DNA of 64,000 nucleotides, from the NCBI RefSeq assembly GCF_003931915.1, contig NZ_RSAA01000026.1:186001-250000 (forward strand), written 5' to 3'. Made by a program: the position numbers and the translations under genes. Below the pieces are notes generated by a model. It saw only the letters and a program-made list of their open reading frames with translations. It did not search any database and was not told the origin of the DNA. This document shows, one piece after another, positions 46,875 to 55,908 of this stretch; positions within the stretch are counted from its first letter, which is position 1, and every line of letters starts with the position of its first letter. This DNA comes from Saccharopolyspora rhizosphaerae. GTDB taxonomy: Bacteria; Actinomycetota; Actinomycetes; Mycobacteriales; Pseudonocardiaceae.

Positions 46875-47633
46875 TCAGCGGGGTGCCATGCGGAGGGCGC
46901 CGTCCATGCGGATCACCTCGCCGTTGAGGTAGTCGTGCTCGACGATGTCGAGGGCGAGCTGCGCGTAGTCGCCCGGCGTGCCGAGGCGCTTCGGGAACGG
47001 GACGCCCTCGGCGAGGCCCTGGCGGAACTCCTCGCTCACGGTCGCCAGCATCGGGGTGTCCACGATGCCGGGCGCGATGGTCATCACCCGGATCCCGAGG
47101 GACGCCAGGTCGCGGGCGGCCGGCAGCGTCAGGCTCGCGACCCCGCCCTTGGACGCGGCGTAGGCGGCCTGCCCGATCTGCCCGTCGTAGGCGGCCACCG
47201 ACGCGGTGTTGACCACCACGCCGCGCTGCCCCTGCTGATCGGCCTCGGTCTCACCGATCGCGGCCGCGGCCAGCCGCATCACGTTGAAGGTGCCGAGCAG
47301 GTTGACCTCCAGGACCTGGCGGAACAGGTCGAGGTCGTGCACGCCCTTGCGGCCGGCGATGCGGGCGGACGGACCGATGCCCGCGCAGTTCACCACGATC
47401 CGCAGCGGGTTCCCGGAACCGGCTGCCTGGTCGACGGCGGTGCTGACCTGGTCGGCGTCGGTGACGTCGGCCGCGGTGTAGGTGATGCCGTCGACGAGCG
47501 GTGCCTTCTCGACCGCTCCCGGCAGGTCCACCGCGAACACCTTCGCGCCCCGCCCCGCCAGGCCCCGGGCCGTCGCGGCCCCGAGCCCGGAAGCTCCACC
47601 GGTGACGATCGCGGCGGTGTCGGTGATCTGCAT
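46875..47633 (-). CDS. SDR oxidoreductase, 3-hydroxyacyl-CoA dehydrogenase type II-like
   Basis: 252 aa from ATG 47633. Classical SDR motifs: TGGASGLGAA (NAD binding), NCAGIG, and the YAASKGG catalytic Tyr/Lys, with Ser in NTASVAAY. The layout with MLATVSEEFRQGLAEGVPFPKRLG matches bacterial HSD17B10-type enzymes that oxidise 3-hydroxyacyl-CoA. It follows the aldo/keto reductase gene (44-bp gap, same strand). Confidence 0.9.
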   Translation of the reverse strand: MQITDTAAIVTGGASGLGAATARGLAGRGAKVFAVDLPGAVEKAPLVDGITYTAADVTDADQVSTAVDQAAGSGNPLRIVVNCAGIGPSARIAGRKGVHDLDLFRQVLEVNLLGTFNVMRLAAAAIGETEADQQGQRGVVVNTASVAAYDGQIGQAAYAASKGGVASLTLPAARDLASLGIRVMTIAPGIVDTPMLATVSEEFRQGLAEGVPFPKRLGTPGDYAQLALDIVEHDYLNGEVIRMDGALRMAPR

Positions 47634-47677
47634 GGGTTCTCGTCCTCCGTGGGTTTCTCGGTGTTGGTGTGCTCTGG

Positions 47678-48634
47678 TCACGCCGCTGGGCAGGTGCTGT
47701 TCAGCGTCGCGAGGTCGTCGTCGTTCGGGACCCAGGACGCGGCCTGCGCGTTGGCCCGGACCTGTTCCGGCGTGGTGGCCCCGGCGATGACCGAGGAGAC
47801 CGTGGGCTGGGCGGCGAGCCAGCCGAGCGCGACGGTGCTCATCGTGATGCCGCGCTGGTCGGCGAACACCCGCAGCTTCTCGATCCGGTTCCAGGGCGCT
47901 TCGGCCAGCAGTTGCGTGCGGTCGGCGAGCCTGCTGCCCGCGGGCGGGATCTGGTCGGGCCGGTACTTGCCGGTCAGCAGTCCGTTGGCCAGCGGGAAGT
48001 ACGGCAGCATCCCGAGCCCGAAGCGCTCGACCGCGGGCACCACCTCGCGTTCCACCTCGCGCGAGAGCAGCGAGTAGTGGTGCTGGCTGGACACCGGTGC
48101 GGTCAGGCCCGCCGAGGTCGCGGTCCACGACGTGTCGGCGATCTGCCAGCCGGCCAGGTTGCAGTGCCCGACGTAGCGGATCTTGCCCTCGCGGACGAGG
48201 TCGTCGAGCACCGAGAGGGTTTCCTCCACCGGCGTCAGCGGATCCGGCCGGTGCAGCTGGTACAGGTCGATCCACTCGGTGGCCAACCGCCGCAGCGAGG
48301 ACTCCACCGCGCGGCGCACGTAGCGGCGAGAACCGCGTGCGCCGAAGTCGGGCCCGTTGGAGCCCAGCATGTCCATGCCGAACTTGGTCGCGATGACCGC
48401 CAGGTCACGCCGCCCGGACAGGGACTGCCCGAGCAGCTCCTCGCTGCGCCCGCGGGGTGAGCCGTAGGCGTCGGCCACGTCGAAGAAGGTGATGCCGGCG
48501 TCCAGCGCTGCGTCGACGACGGCACGCGTTCCGGTCAGAGTTTCCGTGGCGGTCCCGGGTCTGCCGAGGTTGTTGCAGCCGAGACCGACCGCGCTCACCG
48601 CGAGACCCGATTCCCCCAGACGTCGCTGATCCAC
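47678..48634 (-). CDS. Aldo/keto reductase
   Basis: 318 aa. TIM-barrel NADPH-dependent reductase of the YgdS/Tas type: FFDVADAYGSPRGRSEELLG, the catalytic Lys in VIATKFGMD, His in VGHCNLAGW and a C-terminal cofactor loop SSVIAGATTPEQV. It reduces aldehydes or ketones; the substrate is unknown. GTG start at 48634, divergent from the UDP-glucose dehydrogenase gene. Confidence 0.92.
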   Translation of the reverse strand: MDQRRLGESGLAVSAVGLGCNNLGRPGTATETLTGTRAVVDAALDAGITFFDVADAYGSPRGRSEELLGQSLSGRRDLAVIATKFGMDMLGSNGPDFGARGSRRYVRRAVESSLRRLATEWIDLYQLHRPDPLTPVEETLSVLDDLVREGKIRYVGHCNLAGWQIADTSWTATSAGLTAPVSSQHHYSLLSREVEREVVPAVERFGLGMLPYFPLANGLLTGKYRPDQIPPAGSRLADRTQLLAEAPWNRIEKLRVFADQRGITMSTVALGWLAAQPTVSSVIAGATTPEQVRANAQAASWVPNDDDLATLNSTCPAA

Positions 48635-48796
48635 GCGCGCAGCCTAAACGGGAGGTTCCCCGCTCGTCACCTGCGACGTCCAGCGGATGAACTCTTCTTG
48701 AAGCGGGTTTTCCCAGCTCGAAGTTGTGCCACGATCGATCACCGAGGGGGCTGAGGCGGCCGGCCGGTCGTTCGCGAGCTGAAGGGGTTGGGGCCT

Positions 48797-50104
48797 GTGT
48801 TCGCCCGTCGCATCGTCGTCATCGGCACCGGGTACGTGGGACTGACCACAGGTGCCTGCCTGGCCTCGTTGGGGCACCGCGTGGTGTGCAGCGACGTCAA
48901 CGCCGAGAAGGTCGCCGAGCTGTCCCGCGGTGAGGTCCGGATCCACGAGCCGGGTTTGGCCGAGCTGGTGCGGGAGGGCATCGCCGCAGGTCGGCTGGAG
49001 TTCGTCGTCGGTTCCGCAGGTGCGGTCGCCGATGCCGAGGTCGTGTTCCTGTGCGTGCCGACGCCGATGGGGTCCGGCGGTGCGGCTGACCTCGCCGTCG
49101 TCGAGTCCGTCGCCGGTGAGGTCCGCGACGTGCTGCCCACCAGGTGCGTGGTGGTCACCAAGTCGACCGTCCCGGTGGGCACGTCGAAGCGGCTCGCCGA
49201 GCACCTCGACCGCGAGGACGTCGCGGTCGTCAGCAACCCCGAGTTCCTGCGCGAGGGGTCGGCGGTGCACGACTTCCTCAACCCGGACCGCATCGTCGTC
49301 GGCTCCGACACGCAGGACGCCGCCGAACGCGTCGCCGCCCTCTACGCGCGGCTGGGTGCGCCGACGGTGCTCACCGACGCGGCGAGCGCGGAGATGGTGA
49401 AGTACGCGGCGAACTGCTTCCTGGCCACCAAGCTCTCCTACGTCAACGCGATCGCGGAGCTGTGCGAGCAGCTGGGCGCGGACATCACCGACGTCACCGA
49501 GGGCATGGGCTACGACCGGCGGATCGGCCAGTCGTTCCTGCAACCCGGCCCGGGCTGGGGCGGTTCGTGCCTGCCCAAGGACACCGCCGCGCTGCTGCAG
49601 GTCGCCGAGGCCGTCGACTTCGAGTTCCCGCTGCTGCAGGCCACGATCTCGTCGAACGCGCACCAGCGGCAGCGGATGGTGGGCAAGGTCCGCGAGGCCT
49701 GCGGCGGCTCGCTGGCAGGGGAGCGGATCGGCCTGCTGGGGCTGACGTTCAAGGCGGGCACCGACGACCTGCGCGACTCCCCGGCGCTGGAGGTCGCCCG
49801 GTTGCTGGCCGACAACGGCGCCGAGCTGATCGCCCACGACCCCGGCCTGCGCGGCGACGAACCGGAGCTGCCCGCCGGCCTGACCCTGGTCGACGACCCG
49901 TACCAGGCGGCGAAGGGCGCCGCGGCGCTGGTGCTGCTCACCGAGTGGCAGGCGTTCCGGACCCTCGACTGGACCCTCGTCGCCGAAGCCCTCACCGGCC
50001 GCATCGTCGTCGACACGCGCAACCACCTCGACCCCGACGTCCTCCGCCGAGCCGGCCTCTCCTGGCGTGGAGTCGGCCGCACCCCGGTCACAGCCCTCAC
50101 CTGA
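48797..50104 (+). CDS. ugd: UDP-glucose 6-dehydrogenase
   Basis: 435 aa from GTG 48797 with AAGGGG 9 nt upstream; a TTG at 48788 is possible but too close to it. NAD motif IVVIGTGYVGLTTGACLA; catalytic Cys in WGGSCLPKDTAAL; NPEFLREGSAVHDF and KYAANCFLATKLSYVN complete the family pattern. It oxidises UDP-glucose to UDP-glucuronate for polysaccharides. Confidence 0.95.
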   Translation: MFARRIVVIGTGYVGLTTGACLASLGHRVVCSDVNAEKVAELSRGEVRIHEPGLAELVREGIAAGRLEFVVGSAGAVADAEVVFLCVPTPMGSGGAADLAVVESVAGEVRDVLPTRCVVVTKSTVPVGTSKRLAEHLDREDVAVVSNPEFLREGSAVHDFLNPDRIVVGSDTQDAAERVAALYARLGAPTVLTDAASAEMVKYAANCFLATKLSYVNAIAELCEQLGADITDVTEGMGYDRRIGQSFLQPGPGWGGSCLPKDTAALLQVAEAVDFEFPLLQATISSNAHQRQRMVGKVREACGGSLAGERIGLLGLTFKAGTDDLRDSPALEVARLLADNGAELIAHDPGLRGDEPELPAGLTLVDDPYQAAKGAAALVLLTEWQAFRTLDWTLVAEALTGRIVVDTRNHLDPDVLRRAGLSWRGVGRTPVTALT

Positions 50105-50226
50105 GCGGGACGCCGCCTCGTCGGCGGACGTCCGGTTCCAGCCGCGGGGTCCTTGCGCCGAAAGGCGGTGGGGAGGTGGGTTGATCGACCCTCGCCACCG
50201 GGGTGTCGGGAACCTAGGGTGGGCGC

Positions 50227-52029
50227 GTGTTCACGACTCGGCCGGAGCTCGCCGGCACTCACGGGATGGTCGCTTCGACGCACTGGCTCGCCTCGGCTGC
50301 GGGGATGGCCGTGCTGGAGGACGACGGGAACGCCTTCGACGCGGCCGTCGCGGCCGGGTTCGTGCTGCAGGTCGTCGAACCGCACCTGAACGGGCCGGGT
50401 GGTGAGGTCCCGGCCTTGTTCGCCACGGCCGCCGACCCGCGCCCGCGGGCGTTGTGCGGTCAGGGCCCGGCGCCGGCCGGTGCGACGATCGAGCACTACC
50501 GCGACGAGCTCGGCCTCGACCTGGTCCCCGGCACCGGGTTCCTGGCCACGACGGTGCCGGGCGCGTGGGACGGCTGGTTGACGCTGCTGCGCGACCACGG
50601 CACGAAGACGCTGCGCGAGGTGTTGACCTACGCGGTCGGGTACGCGCGCGGCGGGTACCCGATCGTGCCGCGCATCAGCGAGACCATCGGCACGGTCGCG
50701 GGCATGTTCCGGCAGCACTGGCAGACCTCCGCGAAGTGGTGGCTCAACCCCGACGGTTCGGTGCCGGAGCCGGGTTCGGTCCTGCGCAACCCCGTCCTCG
50801 CCGACACCTGGGAGCGGTTGCTGGCCGAGGCCGAGTCGGTCACCGGCCGGGAGGCGCAGATCGACGCCGCGCGCCGCGCATGGGCGCAGGGCTTCGTGGC
50901 CGAGGCGGTGGAGAAGTTCGTGCATGTCCCGCACCGGGACAACTCGGGCGGCGACCACGCGGGCGTGCTCACCGCGCAGGACATGGCCGACTTCGAGACC
51001 ACCTACGAGGACCCGTTGACGGTCGACTTACCGGGCGGGTGGACGCTGGCGAAGTTCGGCATCTGGTCGCAGGGGCCGGCCCTCGCCCAGCAGTTGCAGC
51101 TGTTGGAAGACCTCCCGGTGTCCTACGTGGACGGAGTCGCCTCGGCGGACACCGTGCACGCGGCGGTGGAGGCCACCAAGCTCGCCTTCGCCGACCGCGA
51201 GGCCTGGTACGGCGACTCGGCCGACCCCGGTGTGCTGGCCGACCTGGTCTCCGAGGACTACGCCGCTCGGCGCCGGGAGTTGATCGGCTCGACGGCCTCG
51301 CCGCACCTGCGGCCCGGCTCGCCCGGCGGCCGCGCACCCGTCCTGCCCGCGTTCGTCGCCGAAGGGCGCGGTGTCGGTGGTCAGTCCGACCCGAGCGGCG
51401 TCGGCATCGGCGAGCCCACCGTGCTGCCCAACGGGGAGAGCCGCGGCGACACCGTGCACATCGACGTCGTCGACCGCTGGGGGAACATGATCTCCGCGAC
51501 CCCCTCCGGTGGGTGGTTGCAGTCCTCGCCGACGATCCCGGAACTCGGCTTCTGCCTGGGCAGCCGTGCCCAGATGTTCTGGCTGGAAGAGGGGCTGCCG
51601 AACTCGCTGAAGCCGGGCAAGCGCCCGCGCATCACGTTGAGCCCGTCGCTGGCCCTGCGGGGCGGGGTCCCCACGCTGGCGTTCGGCACGCCGGGCGGTG
51701 ACCAGCAGGACCAGTGGCAGCTGTGCTTCTGGCTGGCACACGTGCGCGCCGGGCTGAACCTGCAGGCCGCCATCGACGCGCCCGCCTGGCACAGCGCCGC
51801 GTTCCCGCGCTCCTTCTACCCGCGTGAGTGGGAACCGGGTGCGGTGGCGGTGGAATCGCGCATCGGCGCCGGCACCATCGCCGCGCTGGAAGCCCGTGGT
51901 CACAAGGTCGAGGACAACGGGCCGTGGTCGTTGGGACGCCTCTCGGCGGTCTCCCGCGACCCGGAGTCGGGCATGCTCAAGGCCGCCGCCAACCCGCGCG
52001 GCGCCCAGGGCTACGCGGCCGGCCGCTGA
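50227..52029 (+). CDS. Gamma-glutamyltransferase family protein
   Basis: 600-aa Ntn-hydrolase proenzyme. The autoprocessing nucleophile Thr is in GDTVHIDVVDRWGNM; ITLSPSLALRGG and FGTPGGDQQDQW are the small-subunit signatures. The motifs are closer to the atypical subgroup than to classical GGT and there is no signal peptide, so a cytoplasmic acylase or hydrolase is possible. The 3' end overlaps the glycerate kinase gene by 19 bp. Confidence 0.9.
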   Translation: MFTTRPELAGTHGMVASTHWLASAAGMAVLEDDGNAFDAAVAAGFVLQVVEPHLNGPGGEVPALFATAADPRPRALCGQGPAPAGATIEHYRDELGLDLVPGTGFLATTVPGAWDGWLTLLRDHGTKTLREVLTYAVGYARGGYPIVPRISETIGTVAGMFRQHWQTSAKWWLNPDGSVPEPGSVLRNPVLADTWERLLAEAESVTGREAQIDAARRAWAQGFVAEAVEKFVHVPHRDNSGGDHAGVLTAQDMADFETTYEDPLTVDLPGGWTLAKFGIWSQGPALAQQLQLLEDLPVSYVDGVASADTVHAAVEATKLAFADREAWYGDSADPGVLADLVSEDYAARRRELIGSTASPHLRPGSPGGRAPVLPAFVAEGRGVGGQSDPSGVGIGEPTVLPNGESRGDTVHIDVVDRWGNMISATPSGGWLQSSPTIPELGFCLGSRAQMFWLEEGLPNSLKPGKRPRITLSPSLALRGGVPTLAFGTPGGDQQDQWQLCFWLAHVRAGLNLQAAIDAPAWHSAAFPRSFYPREWEPGAVAVESRIGAGTIAALEARGHKVEDNGPWSLGRLSAVSRDPESGMLKAAANPRGAQGYAAGR

Positions 52030-53168
52030 CCTGACGCGGCCGGGAGCGTCGTCCCGAGCAGCAGCACCCGGAGGGTGCGCGCGGTCGCGTCGGTGATCAA
52101 CCGCGGCGCCGTGGTGATGGCGTCCGGCAGCGCGACCGGACCGGTGAGGATGCCGGTGATCGCGTCGATCCCGTGCTCGTAGCTGGTGTCGGCGCCGGGG
52201 CCGATGGTGCCGCACAGCGCGATCACCGGTTTGCCGTGCTGCTTGGCCCGCCGGGCGACCTCGGTCGGGATCTTGCCGAGCGCGGTGGACGCGTCGATGG
52301 CACCTTCGGCGGTGATCACCAGGTCGGCGGTCCGCAGCCGCTGGTCGAGGTCGGTGCTGGTCAGGAACACGTCGAAGCGGGACCGCAGGCGTGCGCCGAG
52401 GACACCGGCGAGCCCGGCGGCCAACCCACCGGACGCCCCGGCACCTGGCAGCTCGGCCAGCTCGGGGTCCAGCAGCTGAGCCCAGTGCGCCATCGCCGAG
52501 GACAGCAGCTCCACGCTCGCCGCCGACGCGCCCTTCTGCGGGCCGAAGCGGCGGGCGACGCCGTCGGGGCCGCAGAGCACGTTGCGCGGGTTCACCGCGA
52601 CCGTCATCTCCACTTCGGACAGTCGCGGGTCGAGTCCCGTGACGTCGACGCTCCGGGCGCGCAGCAGCTCTGCTCCACCCGGCCCGATCTCGCGCTCCTG
52701 CTCGTCACCGATCCGCACGCCCAGCGCCTGCAACGTCCCGGCACCCCCGTCGCAGACGCCCGAATCTCCGCAGCCGACCACGAGCCGCTCGGCACCGGCG
52801 TCCAGCGCGGCGCGGATCAGCTCACCGACGCCGCGGCTCGTGGTGCGACCGGGATCGCGGCCGTCGGCCGGAACCAGGGACAACCCGGCCGCGGCGGCCA
52901 TCTCCACGAAGGCCGTGTTCCCGTCCAGCAGCGCGAAGTGGGTGTCGACCCGGTCACCGAGCGGACCCGTCACGGTCGCGGGCACGAGCGTGCCGCCGGT
53001 GGCGCGGGCCAGCAGCCGGGCCGATCCCTCACCACCGTCGATCAGCGGAACGGCGTCGACGACGCTGCCCGGGATGACCCGCCTGACGCCGGCCTGGATG
53101 GCGTCGGCGACCTGCTCGGCGTCCAGGCATTCCTTGAAACCGCTCGGCGCGACGACGATGCGCAACAT
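52011..53168 (-). CDS. Glycerate kinase (GarK/GlxK type)
   Basis: 385 aa. It begins MLRIVVAPSGFKECLDAEQV and has PLIDGGEGSARLL, VGCGDSGVCDGGAGTLQALG and GASGGLAAGLAGVLGA, the family marks. It phosphorylates glycerate to 2- or 3-phosphoglycerate. It lies 19 bp after the SLC13-type permease gene, so together they may import and use a dicarboxylate- or glycerate-like acid. Confidence 0.95.
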   Translation of the reverse strand: MLRIVVAPSGFKECLDAEQVADAIQAGVRRVIPGSVVDAVPLIDGGEGSARLLARATGGTLVPATVTGPLGDRVDTHFALLDGNTAFVEMAAAAGLSLVPADGRDPGRTTSRGVGELIRAALDAGAERLVVGCGDSGVCDGGAGTLQALGVRIGDEQEREIGPGGAELLRARSVDVTGLDPRLSEVEMTVAVNPRNVLCGPDGVARRFGPQKGASAASVELLSSAMAHWAQLLDPELAELPGAGASGGLAAGLAGVLGARLRSRFDVFLTSTDLDQRLRTADLVITAEGAIDASTALGKIPTEVARRAKQHGKPVIALCGTIGPGADTSYEHGIDAITGILTGPVALPDAITTAPRLITDATARTLRVLLLGTTLPAASGQRPAA

Positions 53169-53187
53169 TGCTTCCCTCCACGGTGGA

Positions 53188-54609
53188 CTAGAGCGACAGG
53201 CTCAGCAGGGGCCAGATGAGCAGGGCGAACAGCACGACCAGCCCGGCCGTGACCGGCCCCAGCACCAGCGCGAGCCGCCTCAGCTCGCGCGGTGCGCAGT
53301 GCTCGGCGAACATCGCCAGCGGCTTCGCCGAAGACGGCAGCGTGTGGCAGAAACCGGCGGCGGCGGTCGAGGCGAAGGCCACCGCGACCGGGTTCGCGCC
53401 GACGGCCAGCGCGGCCGGCACCAGCAGCGGGATGAGCACCGCCGACCGCGCCGACCGGGACGTGACCAGCAGGTGCAGCGCGGTGCTCAGCACCACGACC
53501 GCGATCAGCAGCGGCACCAGGCCCTCGCCGATCAGCGCGTGCTCGGCGATCCACCGCGCGGCACCGGAGTCGGTGAGCGCGGTGCCCAGCGCGCCGGTCG
53601 CGGCCATGAACAGCAGCAACGACCAGGGGATTTCACCGACCGCGGCTTTCATCGGCACGGTGCCGAAGCGCGGCGAGGTGACCAGCAGGGCGGCACCGAG
53701 CGCGACGAGTGCAGGGGGCAGACCGTGCCAGGGCTCGGTGCTCCACAGCAGCACCACGACGGCCAGCAGCGCGCCGGCCCGGACCTCTGCGGGTCGCAGC
53801 CGTTCCGGCACGTCCAGCCGGGCGCGCAGGGCGGCCACGTCGACGCGCAGTGGCGCGCGCCGGTCCGCCCCTCCCGTCCACAGCACCAGTTCGGCGGCCA
53901 GGTGGGAGCTGACCAGCGCGAACGGTAGACCCCACACGAGCCACCAGCCGAACGAGATGCCTTCACCGGTCGTGGCAGCGAGGACCTGGCTGGTGATCAG
54001 GTGGGCTCCGGCACCGGTCAGGGTGGCGATGGCGGACAGCAGGACCACCACCGGCACGAGCAGGCCGACCGTCCGGACCAGGCGGTCCGGCAGTGCGGAC
54101 GCCAGCGCGCGGTGCAGCGGGAGGGCCATCGCGGCCCGGCCGCTGGTGCTCGGGATCAGCAGGGCCGTGCCGACCAAGCCGAGCGTGAGCAGGTGGCACA
54201 GCGACCGCGGGGTCCGCGCCCGGCCGGCCAGGGCGAGCGCCATCCGCGCGGGCAGTCCGGTGCGGTTGACGCCCGCTGCCAGCATGAACGCGGCCACCAG
54301 CAGCCAGACCTGGTCCTCGCCGAGCGCGGCGAACAGCCGCTCCGATTCCAGCACGCCCAGCACCGCCAGCACCGCAGCTGCCAGCAGGGCGACGAAGGTG
54401 TCGTCGGTTCGCGACCGCGTCCACCCGATGATCGCCGCGCCGAACACGACCAGCGTCAGCAGCGCGTCGCGGCTCAGCGACCCGTCCAGGGCCGGGTCCG
54501 GCACGGTGAGGACCGCCAGCACTCCGAAGACGCCGACGCCGGCGAGGGTGAACCCGACCGCCCAGCCCCGCCCGTCGACCGGGTCCGCTCCCACGTCCTC
54601 GACCTGCAC
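53188..54609 (-). CDS. SLC13/DASS-type permease
   Basis: 473 aa, about 11-12 hydrophobic segments. Two related halves carry STSGRAAMALPL and TSRSARSAVLIPLL, matching the SNT-like motifs of the divalent anion:sodium symporter family. The substrate is probably a di- or tricarboxylate or glycerate, given the glycerate kinase next to it. GTG start at 54609. Confidence 0.85.
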   Translation of the reverse strand: MQVEDVGADPVDGRGWAVGFTLAGVGVFGVLAVLTVPDPALDGSLSRDALLTLVVFGAAIIGWTRSRTDDTFVALLAAAVLAVLGVLESERLFAALGEDQVWLLVAAFMLAAGVNRTGLPARMALALAGRARTPRSLCHLLTLGLVGTALLIPSTSGRAAMALPLHRALASALPDRLVRTVGLLVPVVVLLSAIATLTGAGAHLITSQVLAATTGEGISFGWWLVWGLPFALVSSHLAAELVLWTGGADRRAPLRVDVAALRARLDVPERLRPAEVRAGALLAVVVLLWSTEPWHGLPPALVALGAALLVTSPRFGTVPMKAAVGEIPWSLLLFMAATGALGTALTDSGAARWIAEHALIGEGLVPLLIAVVVLSTALHLLVTSRSARSAVLIPLLVPAALAVGANPVAVAFASTAAAGFCHTLPSSAKPLAMFAEHCAPRELRRLALVLGPVTAGLVVLFALLIWPLLSLSL

Positions 54610-54675
54610 GAGGAAGACTCTCGGGGACCGGGCTGAGGCTCCGGTGAAGGCCGGGTGAGAGCACCTTCATCCACC

Positions 54676-54777
54676 TTGTCCACAGGCCTGTGGATGGAGT
54701 TGTCCACAGGTGCCTGACCTGGGAAGACGTCACCCCTCAGGCGGAGTTGTGCACAGCTGTGGACGGATTTATCCACA
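54676..54777 (+). promoter_or_regulatory. DnaA-box cluster upstream of the SLC13 permease
   Basis: Exact TTGTCCACA at 54676-54684 and 54700-54708 and exact TTATCCACA at 54769-54777, plus near copies TTGTGCACA (54747-54755) and, on the other strand, CCGTCCACA (54758-54766). It is the densest such cluster in the window. Confidence 0.6.
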
Positions 54778-54873
54778 GCTGTGCACAGGTCTCCACAACA
54801 CCGCCTCACCAGCACGAGCACACTCCGGCCGACCGGCCCGGCTCCTCCCTCCCCCACCCGCGCCCCCGCCTTC

Positions 54874-55057
54874 GAACTTCTCGCGAGGTTTCGAACGAGG
54901 CGGAAGGGCAGCTCAGCGCGACGTCGTGGTGGACCCCGGTCCTGCCACACCCGAGCGCTTCGCAGACCTCGGCGTGTCCGTGCTGGTGAGAGCGCTCCCC
55001 TCGAACTTCTCGGGAAGTTCGAGGGGAGACGTGGCCGCGAACTTCTCGGGAAGTTCG
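54874..55057. repeat. Repeated GAACTTC...GAAGTTC hairpins
   Basis: The main copy is a perfect 15-bp inverted repeat, 54995-55009 and 55014-55028, with a TCGG loop. A second copy (55038-55045 with 55050-55057) has an 8-bp stem and the same loop; a degenerate third lies near 54874. They follow the end of the minus-strand two-component operon and may terminate it. The rest of the 54610-55245 gap contains only the DnaA boxes. Confidence 0.65.
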
Positions 55058-55245
55058 ACGGGAGCTTCAGGCGTCGACGTTGTCGCGAAGTCCGCAGGGG
55101 CTTGGCCCGGCCTTGCTGCAGGTCCTGGGTCGTCGTGGTGAGGGACGCCGCGGCTGCGCGTGCCGACGTCTTCAGGACTGGCGTGCGATCGGTGGAACCG
55201 CTGTGCTCGGGGAGTGGCGCACCGGCAGCGCGCAGGCGGCGCGAC

Positions 55246-55908
55246 CTAGGCGCCCAGTCGGTATCCCATGCCGCGGACGGTGCCGATGCGCTCGTTGCCG
55301 ATCTTGCGGCGCAACGCACGGACGTAGACGTCCACGACGTTCGATCCCGGGTCGAAGTCGTAACTCCACACGTGGGAGAGGATCTGCTCGCGGCTCAGCA
55401 CCTGACCCGGGTGCCGGAGGAACAGCTCCAGCAGCGCGAACTCGCGGGCCGTCAGGTCCACGACGCCGGTCGGCACCTGGGCGCGGCGGGTGCGCAGGTC
55501 CAGCGACAGCTCGCCGTCGCGCAACACCGTCACCTCCTCGACGCGCTCCGCCGAGCGCAGGCGCAGCCGGATGCGGGCCAGCAGTTCCTCGAAGCGGAAA
55601 GGCTTGGTCATGTAGTCGTCGGCGCCGCCTTCCAGCCCGGCGACGGTGTCGTGCACGGTGTCCCGCGCGGTCAGGATGATCACCGGCGCTGCCACCCGCT
55701 TGGCGCGGACGTCGCGCAGCACTGAGAAGCCGTCCCGGCCGGGCAACCCCAGGTCCAGCACGGCCAGGTCGTACTCGCCGTCGACCAGGTGCTGCAACGC
55801 CGCATCGCCGTCGGTGACGACGGTGGTGGTGAACCCGCTGGCCCGCAGTCCCTTCTCGATGAACGCCGCGATGCGCTCCTCGTCCTCGACGATCAGGATC
55901 TTGCTCAT
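55246..55908 (-). CDS. OmpR/PhoB-family response regulator
   Basis: 220 aa from ATG 55908. The receiver domain (about 1-115) has VEDEE, the phospho-acceptor Asp in VLDLGLPG, Thr in ILTAR and Lys in TKPF. The C-terminal winged helix has LTAREFALLELFLRHPG and VDVYVRALRRKIG. Its start overlaps the kinase stop by one base, so the pair is coupled. Confidence 0.95.
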   Translation of the reverse strand: MSKILIVEDEERIAAFIEKGLRASGFTTTVVTDGDAALQHLVDGEYDLAVLDLGLPGRDGFSVLRDVRAKRVAAPVIILTARDTVHDTVAGLEGGADDYMTKPFRFEELLARIRLRLRSAERVEEVTVLRDGELSLDLRTRRAQVPTGVVDLTAREFALLELFLRHPGQVLSREQILSHVWSYDFDPGSNVVDVYVRALRRKIGNERIGTVRGMGYRLGA

